NCBI RefSeq assembly: GCF_019061185.1
Contig: NZ_JAHQZU010000013.1
Span: 1-64,000 of the forward strand
Direction of reading: 5' to 3'
Length of the DNA: 64,000 bases
DNA from: Paracoccus sp. Z118
Lineage (GTDB): Bacteria > Pseudomonadota > Alphaproteobacteria > Rhodobacterales > Rhodobacteraceae
Shown here: one piece after another, positions 57,671 through 64,000 of the stretch
Layout of the letters: the number at the start of each line of letters is the position of its first letter
Position numbering within the stretch: position 1 is the first letter of the stretch
Position numbers and translations under genes: made by a program
The notes under the pieces: model-generated
What the model was told of the DNA's origin: nothing
The model's database searches: none
What the model saw: the letters and a program-made list of their open reading frames with translations, nothing else

Positions 57671-58515
57671 CCTGCGTCGGACCCGGTGGAGCGGGGGGCT
57701 GGGGCGTCGCCGAACGCATGTTCGGGGGCGGGAAAGCGGCCCGCGCGCACGTCGGCGGCATAGGCGGCGATGGCGGCGTCGGCGTCGCGGCCCAGCTCGG
57801 CATAGCGCCGCACGAACTTCGGCTGGAAATCGGCGAACAGCCCCAGCATGTCGTCGATCACGAGGATCTGCCCGTCGCAGGCCGCGGATGCGCCGATGCC
57901 GATGGTGGGAATCGCGATCTCGGCGGTGATCCGGCGGGCGAGGTCCTGCGGCACCTTCTCCAGCACCAGCGCGAAGGCGCCCGCGTCGGCGATGGCCGCC
58001 GCGTCCGCGGCGATCCGCTCGCCATCCTCGCCCCGGCCCTGCACCTTGTAGCCGCCCAGCACGTTCACGGCCTGCGGGGTCAGCCCCAGATGCGCCATCA
58101 CCGGAATCCCCCGCGCGGTGAGAAAGCCGACCGTCTCGACCATCGCCGCGCCGCCTTCCAGCTTGACGGCTCCGGCGCCGGTCTCGGCCATCAGCCGGGC
58201 CGCGTTGCGGAAGGCCTGCTGCGGCCCTTCCTCATAGGCGCCGAAGGGCAGGTCGATCACCATGAGCGCGCGGTCGAGGCCCCGGCGAACTGCCTGCCCG
58301 TGCAGGATCATCATCTCCATGGTGACGCCCAGCGTCGAGGGCAGGCCGTGCAGCACCATGCCGACGCTGTCGCCGACCAGCACCAGATCGCAATGGCGGT
58401 CCACCAGCCGCGCCATCGGCGTGGTGTAGGCGGTGAGACAGGCGAGCGGCGCGCCGCCCTTCCGCGCAACGATCCCCTGCGGGGTGATCGCCCGCGTTGC
58501 TGCCGACACGCTCAT
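57667..58515 (-). CDS. panB: 3-methyl-2-oxobutanoate hydroxymethyltransferase
   Basis: 282 residues, a TIM barrel. [31 protein letters not shown] contains metal ligands. [54 protein letters not shown] and the [24 protein letters not shown] segment are diagnostic. It makes ketopantoate with methylene-tetrahydrofolate. ATG 58515 follows GAGGAGGAG. It leads the two-gene pan operon; the 188 bases upstream show no clear regulatory element. Confidence 0.96.
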   Translation of the reverse strand: MSVSAATRAITPQGIVARKGGAPLACLTAYTTPMARLVDRHCDLVLVGDSVGMVLHGLPSTLGVTMEMMILHGQAVRRGLDRALMVIDLPFGAYEEGPQQAFRNAARLMAETGAGAVKLEGGAAMVETVGFLTARGIPVMAHLGLTPQAVNVLGGYKVQGRGEDGERIAADAAAIADAGAFALVLEKVPQDLARRITAEIAIPTIGIGASAACDGQILVIDDMLGLFADFQPKFVRRYAELGRDADAAIAAYAADVRAGRFPAPEHAFGDAPAPRSTGSDAG

Positions 58516-58703
58516 GCGCTTCTCCTCCTCGGTCTGCCGGCGGCCGGCGCGTCATCCGGCAGGGCGGCCGGACGTTCCGGCGAGCCTGTCGGAAGATGCC
58601 GCGCGGCGGCCATGAAGCCGGGCGTTCCGCCAAGCCTTCGGTCGCCTCTACCGTCCCGCCCGCGGTCCGATCAAGGGCGATCATCCCCGCGCAACCCGCT
58701 GGG

Positions 58704-58991
58704 CTATCCGCCCTTGCGCAGGCCCGAGGGCAGGGGGCGGCCCGCGAAGTCGATGGTGTTCGTCGCGATCACCGCGCCGGTCGCGTCGCAGGTGAAGCGC
58801 ACCCGGCGCGTTTCCGAGTAGAAGGTCAGGCGGACCCGCCCGGCATCCTCTCCCTCGCCGCGCTCGATCTGGCTGGCGATGCGGCCCGCTTGCATCTCCT
58901 CGCGGAACGCCTCCTGGGTCATGCCGAAGGCGGCGGCGACGACGCCTGCGTCGATCTCGGCATCGCCGCCGCGCAGCGAGACCGCGTTCAT
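58704..58991 (-). CDS. DUF6522-like small protein
   Basis: 95 residues. A helical first half (DAGVVAAAFGMTQEAFREEMQAGRI) is followed by a strand-rich second half (RVRLTFYSETRRVRFTCDATGAVIATNTIDF), as in the DUF6522 family as far as I recall it. Function is unknown. ATG 58991 overlaps the stop of the heme-protein gene by four bases, so the two are expressed together. That pairing is the best clue: a role in heme handling or in the same stress response is possible. Confidence 0.65.
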   Translation of the reverse strand: MNAVSLRGGDAEIDAGVVAAAFGMTQEAFREEMQAGRIASQIERGEGEDAGRVRLTFYSETRRVRFTCDATGAVIATNTIDFAGRPLPSGLRKGG

Positions 58992-59242
58992 CGCGGCAGC
59001 TCGTCGCCCGCGCTGCGCCAGTAATCGTTGGCGGCGGCGACGGTGGCGAAGTTCACCGCGACCACATGGCTGATGGCGATCAGCGCATCCCCGTTATCCG
59101 CATATTCCGGCCGCACCCGCTCGCGGACGGCCGGATCGGGCTGGGTCAGCTTGACCGCCACGCGCGACAGCTTGACGGCAAGGTCATAGCCTTCCTGCGG
59201 CGTTGCGGTGATGAGGCTCGAGAGCCAGGTTTCCATCGTCAT
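58988..59242 (-). CDS. hexameric tyrosine-coordinated heme protein (HTHP)
   Basis: 84 residues matching the HTHP family closely: ETWLSSLITATPQEGYDLAVKLSRVAVKLTQPD at the N-terminus and the C-terminal ANDYWRSAGDE. Family members assemble as hexamers with one heme per subunit, bound by a tyrosine, and show peroxidase and catalase activity. Tyr47 in RPEYADNGDAL is the likely ligand. ATG 59242 has a GAGAGGATGA stretch upstream; Met3 is also possible. It is coupled to the DUF6522-like gene. No signal peptide is seen, so a cytoplasmic location is expected. Confidence 0.85.
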   Translation of the reverse strand: MTMETWLSSLITATPQEGYDLAVKLSRVAVKLTQPDPAVRERVRPEYADNGDALIAISHVVAVNFATVAAANDYWRSAGDELPR

Positions 59243-59350
59243 CCTCTCCTTGCGTTGCCCGCGCCCGTGATCGACGGACCCATCAGGCCCCCAGCGCGGC
59301 GCGAAAGTCCAGCATCTCCGCCGTTCCCGCGCCGGGTGGACGCTCCGCCC

Positions 59351-61576
59351 CTACTGCTCCCGCGCGAGGTCGAGGATGCGCTGCCGCCGCCGGATGCGGC
59401 CGGCGTCGATCAGCATCCGCCCGGCCCAGCGATAGACGTTCTGCTCGCGCACCTGCTGGCGCATCTGGCGCATCCGCTCGCGCTGCTCCTCCGGCGGCAT
59501 GTTCAGCGCCGTGTGCAGGGCCGCGGCCATCTCGCCGCCATCATAGGGGTTCACGATCAGCGCCTCGGACAATTCGCGCGCGGCGCCGGTGAAGGTGGAC
59601 AGGATCAGCACCCCCGCATCGTCGTCGCGGGCGGCCACGAATTCCTTGGCGACGAGGTTCATGCCGTCATGCAGGCTCGACACGATGCACAGATCGGCGG
59701 CCCGGAAGATGCGGAACACCTCCCACGGCTCATGGTGGCGGATCAGCAGGCGGATCGGCCGGTAGTCGCCGTCCCCGTGGCGGGCGTTGATCTCGTCCGC
59801 CAGCTCCACCGCTTCCTCCTGCAACCGGCTGTAGCTGGCGAGCTTGCTGCGCGTGGGCGCCGCGACCTGCAGGAAGGTGAAGCGGCCTTTCCATTCGGGC
59901 TTCTGCTCCAGCAACAGGTCGATGGAGCGCATCCGGTCGAGGATGCCCTTGGTGTAGTCGAACCGCTCGATCCCGACCGCGACCTTGTGGTCGGGGTCCA
60001 GCCCGTGCTGGGCGCGGACCTGGGCGCGGCAGACCTCCACCGGCGGCTGGGCGGCCAGCGCCTTGGGCGGCCACGCGATCGAGATCGGATAGGGCCGCAC
60101 CGCCGTCTCGTCCCCGCCCAGGGTCACGGTCCGGTATTCGCGGTCGATCCGGCTTTCGATGAAGCGGTCTACCGTCTCGAAGAAGTTGTTGCAGTGATAA
60201 TGGGTGTGAAAGCCGAGGATGCTGGAGCCGAGCAGGCCTTCGAGGATCTGTTCCTTCCACGGGCAGATGCCGAAGGTCTCGGCATTGGGCCAGGGGATGT
60301 GCCAGAAGGTGATGATGGTGGCCTTGGGCAGCCGCTCGCGGATCATCTTCGGCGCCAGCGCGAAATGGTAGTCCTGCACCAGCACGATGGGATCTTCGGT
60401 CCGCGCCTCGCGGGCGACGGCCTCGGCGAAGCGTTCGTTCACCTGCGTGTAATAGTGCCAGTCGCTTTCGCGGAAGGTCGGCCGCACGAAGGCGATGTGG
60501 CAGAGCGGCCAGAGCCCTTCGTTGGCGAAACCGTAGTAATAGCCGTCCTGCTCCTCCTCGGTCAGCCAGATGCGGCGCAGGCGGTAGGCGGGATCGTCGG
60601 GGGGCACAGCCACGGTGTCGCCCGCGTCCACCGTCTCCTGATCGGCGGTGCCGCTGCCGTGGGCGATCCATGTGCCGCCGCAGGCCCGCATCACCGGTTC
60701 CAGCGCGGACACCAGCCCGCTGGCGGGGGTCTGAAGCACCACGCCTTCGTCGGTGTTGTTGTGGATGTAGGGCTCGCGGTTGGACACGACGATGACCTCG
60801 GCGTCCGGCAGGGCATCGAGCAGCAGGTTGTGCAGCGTCTGGGGCGTCCACTCGACATCTGGCGAGTCGGTCGGCGCGCGGCCGGCGTCGAGGCTTTTCA
60901 GCAGCGTCTGGATCGGGTTGCTCAGGGCAGGGCGCTCGCCGCTCTGCGGCTTGCCGGCGCGCAGATCCTCGACCGCCTGCCGGAGCGAGGTCATCCAGCC
61001 CCGCATCACCAGCAGCAGCAGGAGACCGGCGATCGCCGCGGTGACGAGGGCGACGCCCACCAGCGCGACGCCGATGAGGGTGCGGGCCTGCGCCAGCCGC
61101 GCCCCGATATAGCTGAGATCATGCAGGACGATCAGATGGGCGGGCGCCTCGGGCGGGCCGACCGGGAACGAGGCCGCGAAGACCGGCAGCCCCTCGCTGG
61201 TGATGCGCGAGAAGCTTTCCACGCCGGGCAGGTCGATCTGATCGCAGGAAAAGCTCGGCGGCATCAGCCGCGTCGCGCCGCGCAGCCTCTGGCTTTCGTC
61301 GCATAGCCCCACGCCCAGGATGCGCTCGTCGCGGGCGACCGCTTCCAGAAGGGCGGCAAGCTCCGCCTCGTCGCCGCTGGTCAGGGCGCGGTCCACCGGC
61401 CCCTCGATCGCCCGCAGCACCAGCCGCGACCGGGACTGCACATCGAACTGCGACCATTTCGAGATCAGCAGCCCGGTGAAGGGAATGGCGACAAGGCTCA
61501 GCGCGACGATCAGCAGGACGCCGCCCAGGATGAACCTGAACGGGCGTGTTACCGTGAGGCGCCAGGTCTGTCTCAT
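59351..61576 (-). CDS. otsA: membrane sensor-like domain fused to trehalose-6-phosphate synthase
   Basis: 741 residues. Residues 1-257 look like the input half of a receptor: helix 1 (about 15-37), a periplasmic domain (40-165) with Cys92 and Cys111, helix 2 (168-190) and a HAMP-like linker (191-230). From about 260 there is a complete GT20 synthase: [50 protein letters not shown] and [11 protein letters not shown]. It transfers glucose from UDP-glucose to glucose-6-phosphate. ATG 61576 overlaps the GH15 stop. Normal OtsA is about 470 residues and soluble, so the fusion is notable. Confidence 0.87.
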   Translation of the reverse strand: MRQTWRLTVTRPFRFILGGVLLIVALSLVAIPFTGLLISKWSQFDVQSRSRLVLRAIEGPVDRALTSGDEAELAALLEAVARDERILGVGLCDESQRLRGATRLMPPSFSCDQIDLPGVESFSRITSEGLPVFAASFPVGPPEAPAHLIVLHDLSYIGARLAQARTLIGVALVGVALVTAAIAGLLLLLVMRGWMTSLRQAVEDLRAGKPQSGERPALSNPIQTLLKSLDAGRAPTDSPDVEWTPQTLHNLLLDALPDAEVIVVSNREPYIHNNTDEGVVLQTPASGLVSALEPVMRACGGTWIAHGSGTADQETVDAGDTVAVPPDDPAYRLRRIWLTEEEQDGYYYGFANEGLWPLCHIAFVRPTFRESDWHYYTQVNERFAEAVAREARTEDPIVLVQDYHFALAPKMIRERLPKATIITFWHIPWPNAETFGICPWKEQILEGLLGSSILGFHTHYHCNNFFETVDRFIESRIDREYRTVTLGGDETAVRPYPISIAWPPKALAAQPPVEVCRAQVRAQHGLDPDHKVAVGIERFDYTKGILDRMRSIDLLLEQKPEWKGRFTFLQVAAPTRSKLASYSRLQEEAVELADEINARHGDGDYRPIRLLIRHHEPWEVFRIFRAADLCIVSSLHDGMNLVAKEFVAARDDDAGVLILSTFTGAARELSEALIVNPYDGGEMAAALHTALNMPPEEQRERMRQMRQQVREQNVYRWAGRMLIDAGRIRRRQRILDLAREQ

Positions 61577-63360
61577 CTGACCGAGATCCACGGCCTGCTC
61601 AGCATGATCGCGCAGTTGATGAGTCCGACAAGCGAATAGGTCTGCGGATAGTTGCCCCACAGCTCGCCATCGGCGAAGGCGATATCCTCGGACAGCAGCC
61701 CGGCATGGGTGAGATTGCCCAGCATCTCCTCGAACAGGGACCGCGCCTCCTCGGTCCTGCCGGTCAGGTGCAGCGCCTCGATGAACCAGAAGGTGCAGAA
61801 GTTGAACGCGGTCTTCGGCTCGCCGAAATCGTCGGGGTCCGAGTAGCGCAGCAGATGCGAGCCGCGCCGCAGCCCGCGCTCCACCGCCTCCAGCGTGGCG
61901 AGGAAGCGCGGATCGTCGGCGGGCAGGAAGCGCAGGTCCACGAGTTGCAGCAGGCTGGCATCCAGTTCATGCCCGCCGAAGGACGCGGCGTAGCGGCCCT
62001 CCTCGGGGCACCATGCCTCGGTCTCGATCCGGTCGCGGATGATCTGCGCCTTGCCCCGCCAGTAATCGACGCGGGCGGACAACCCCAGCGCCTCGGCGGC
62101 GTTGGACAGCCGGTCGCAGGCGGCCCAGCACAGAAGCGCGCTGTAGGTGTGCGTGCGGGCGATGGTGCGGAACTCCCACAGCCCGGCATCGGGCTGGTCG
62201 TGCAGGGCGAAGGCGCGTTCGCCGATCTTTTCGAGCGCGTGGAAATCCTCGACCGTGGCGGGACGCAGCAGCCGCTCGTCGAAGAAGGCCTGCACGTTCG
62301 ACAGGACGATCTGGCCATAGACATCGTGCTGCAAATGCTCGTGGGCCTGATTGCCCACGCGGACCGGACCCATGCCGCGATAGCCGGGCAGGCTGTCCAC
62401 GATCCGCTCCTTCAGGGCGGGTTCCATGCCGACGCCATAGACCGGCTGGACATGCCCGCCCTCGGCCTCGTCCACGATGTTGCGCAGGTAGCCGAGATAG
62501 TTTTCCAGAATGTCGGCCGCGCCCAGCCGGTTCAGCGCCCGGACGACGTAATAGGCGTCGCGCAGCCAGCAGTAGCGATAATCCCAGTTGCGCCCGCTGT
62601 CCGAATGCTCGGGGATCGAGGTGGTGAGCGCCGCGACGATGGCCCCCGTCTCCTCATAGGCGCAGAGCTTGAGCGTGATCGCCGAGCGGATCACCACCTT
62701 CTGCCATTCCAGCGGCAGCGCCAGCGTCCGCACCCATTCGCGCCAGTAATCCGCCGTCTCCTGGAACATGACGGCGCAGGCGTTGCGCACGTTGCCGATG
62801 AACGGCTCGTCCGGGCCCATGAACAGCGCCAGATCCTCCTCCAGCCGGAAGCTGCGCTCCTCCAGGATGTTGGACACCGGGACGTTGGTGGTCAGGCGGA
62901 AGGGGGCGGGCCGGGTGACATAGCGGATGTGGTTCGATCCGAAGGTCCGGTCGGGAACATGCGCACCGTAATCCGATGCGGGGCGCATGCGGATGCGCAG
63001 GCGCGGGGTGCCCTTCAGCGGCCGGATCAGCCTGATGAACGCCGTCGGCCGGTAGATGCGGCCCGAGTGGCGATAGCGCGGGGCGAAATCCAGGATCTCC
63101 ACCTCCGCGCCCTGTGCGTCGCGCAGCACCGTGCGAAGGATCGGCGTGTTGCGAAGATAGTCCTGCTCGACCGATTCCAGCCCCTCGACCTGGACGTCGA
63201 AGAACCCGATCGCCGGGTCGGCCTCGCCCGCCAGCAGGTTGCAGAACACCGGATCGCCGTCCACCCGCGGGGCGCAGGCCCATACATAGCGGCCCTGCCG
63301 GTCGATCAGCGCGCTGATGGCGCAGTTGCCGATGGGTGCAAGGTCGAGATTCTGGGTCAC
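61573..63360 (-). CDS. glycoside hydrolase family 15 protein (trehalase/glucoamylase-like)
   Basis: 595 residues. The N-terminal beta-sandwich begins LAPIGNCAISALIDRQGRYVWACAPRVDGDPVF. The catalytic (alpha/alpha)6 barrel carries the GH15 motif RNWDYRYCWLRDA at 257-269 and a second acidic region in LGYLRNIVDEAEGGHVQPVYG. Bacterial GH15 enzymes of this type include trehalases and glucoamylases. The start is GTG 63360, overlapping the otsB stop (GTGA) with GGAGGAA upstream. It lies between the two trehalose-synthesis genes and lacks a signal peptide, so it acts in the cytoplasm. Breakdown of the trehalose made here is the obvious role, though unproven. Confidence 0.87.
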   Translation of the reverse strand: MTQNLDLAPIGNCAISALIDRQGRYVWACAPRVDGDPVFCNLLAGEADPAIGFFDVQVEGLESVEQDYLRNTPILRTVLRDAQGAEVEILDFAPRYRHSGRIYRPTAFIRLIRPLKGTPRLRIRMRPASDYGAHVPDRTFGSNHIRYVTRPAPFRLTTNVPVSNILEERSFRLEEDLALFMGPDEPFIGNVRNACAVMFQETADYWREWVRTLALPLEWQKVVIRSAITLKLCAYEETGAIVAALTTSIPEHSDSGRNWDYRYCWLRDAYYVVRALNRLGAADILENYLGYLRNIVDEAEGGHVQPVYGVGMEPALKERIVDSLPGYRGMGPVRVGNQAHEHLQHDVYGQIVLSNVQAFFDERLLRPATVEDFHALEKIGERAFALHDQPDAGLWEFRTIARTHTYSALLCWAACDRLSNAAEALGLSARVDYWRGKAQIIRDRIETEAWCPEEGRYAASFGGHELDASLLQLVDLRFLPADDPRFLATLEAVERGLRRGSHLLRYSDPDDFGEPKTAFNFCTFWFIEALHLTGRTEEARSLFEEMLGNLTHAGLLSEDIAFADGELWGNYPQTYSLVGLINCAIMLSRPWISVR

Positions 63361-64000
63361 GCATTTCCTCCGTCGTCGTCGTCCAGCCAGTCGAGCACCT
63401 CGGCCACGCTGCCGAGGCGGAACCGCGCGCGGGTCTCGCGCGGCGGGCCGACCAGAATGCCATAGCCCCCCGCCGCCGCGGCGGCGGCGAAGGCGTGTTC
63501 GTCCGTCAGGTCGTCCCCGACCATCACCGGCATGTGGCCGGCGAAAGGCGGCTCGGCCAGGAAGGCCCGCAGGGCATCGCCCTTGTGCGGTCCGGGCGAA
63601 CGCAGCTCGCTGACCATCGTTCCCTCCTGCAGGACGAGGCCGGTCGCCCCGGCCACCCGCCGGGCGGCGGCGCGGACCTCGGCCTCGGTCTCCGGCCGCG
63701 CGCGGTAGTGGATCGCGACGCTCGTTCCCTTGTCCTCGAGCAGCAGGCCCTTGTCCTCAGCCAGCAGCCGCAGGCTTTCCCGCGCCTGCGGCAATCCCGG
63801 CGCGGGGCGCGGCTCCTCGACCCCGCCACGGGGCCCGCGCCGGACCAGCCCGTGCACCGCCGCGACGGCGGGCACCGCGCCGCCGACGATCCGGTCCGCC
63901 TCGGCCAGCGTCCGCCCGGTAAGCACCGCGACCCGGCCGCCCATCGCTTCGGCCAGCGCCGCCAGCACCCGCGTCCGACGCAGGTTCGGCCCCACATCGT
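63357..64000 (-). CDS. otsB: trehalose-6-phosphate phosphatase, missing N-terminus
   Basis: About 214 codons are visible; the N-terminal HAD motif I lies beyond the right edge. Present are the VAVLTGR segment (motif II region), AAVHGLVRRG, the cap-domain GTSVAIHYRARPE, the GPHKGDALRAFL lysine motif, and motif IV as MVGDDLTDEHAF. These are diagnostic of OtsB. It dephosphorylates trehalose-6-phosphate made by the OtsA fusion. It overlaps the GH15 gene by four bases and is the most upstream visible gene of the minus-strand trehalose operon. Confidence 0.9.
   Translation of the reverse strand, partial: DVGPNLRRTRVLAALAEAMGGRVAVLTGRTLAEADRIVGGAVPAVAAVHGLVRRGPRGGVEEPRPAPGLPQARESLRLLAEDKGLLLEDKGTSVAIHYRARPETEAEVRAAARRVAGATGLVLQEGTMVSELRSPGPHKGDALRAFLAEPPFAGHMPVMVGDDLTDEHAFAAAAAAGGYGILVGPPRETRARFRLGSVAEVLDWLDDDDGGNA

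Overview
The window is GC-rich DNA with tightly packed genes, frequent 4-base ATGA/GTGA stop-start overlaps and GTG starts. The gene content is TauXY-type taurine dehydrogenase, a MocR-type TauR, several TRAP transporters, a red-type RubisCO operon with cbbX, and an SSS-fused sensor kinase. Together these point to an alphaproteobacterium of the Rhodobacteraceae/Paracoccaceae type (Paracoccus- or Rhodobacter-like). I see no tRNA, rRNA, CRISPR array or intact insertion sequence.

Layout. (1) 1-7049: taurine catabolism. On the minus strand lie TRAP genes tauKLM, a universal stress protein, tauX, tauY and the start of xsc; divergent tauR is on plus. A pair of TauR-type direct repeats lies between them. 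(2) 7323-15255: a fused hydantoinase/5-oxoprolinase (HyuA+HyuB), a LysR regulator and a second TRAP system. A perfect LysR dyad sits over a TATAAT promoter in front of the fused enzyme. (3) 15275-23492: a GntR/UTRA regulator and a Gfo/Idh/MocA oxidoreductase diverge from an SsuD-like monooxygenase, an aldo/keto reductase and a sugar ABC transporter. This layout matches the sulfoquinovose monooxygenase (sulfo-SMO) pathway, with the Gfo/Idh/MocA enzyme standing where a sulfoquinovosidase is expected. With region 1 it would form an organosulfonate island. (4) 23615-30414: an AidB-like acyl-CoA dehydrogenase, a polar amino-acid ABC transporter with a D-2-hydroxyacid dehydrogenase, and a divergent XRE-cupin regulator with an FAD amine/amino-acid oxidase.

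(5) 30458-41394: a Calvin cycle operon on minus, in the order cbbF-P-T-A-L-S-X-E-Y-Z, with cbbR divergent. It carries RubisCO, its activase and two HAD phosphatases that remove inhibitory by-products. (6) 41594-46111: a Fur-family regulator diverges from a four-gene Mn/Zn ABC transporter; a palindromic box sits between them. (7) 46108-47443: a 70-residue protein with its own promoter and a structured leader, and an EamA exporter. (8) 47672-56736: an acetate-type symporter locus. It has DUF485, an ActP-like symporter, a CBS/DUF294 nucleotidyltransferase-like protein, an 82-residue membrane protein, an SSS-histidine kinase, a receiver-only response regulator, and a membrane pseudokinase fused to a DnaQ-type exonuclease. 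This is the most unusual system in the window. (9) 56801-64000: panB-panC, a DUF6522-like protein with a hexameric tyrosine-coordinated heme protein, and a trehalose operon (otsB, GH15 enzyme, and an OtsA fused to a membrane sensor-like module).

All four transport operons that have a gap after the binding-protein gene carry a stem-loop in that gap. This fits a shared way of making more binding protein than permease.
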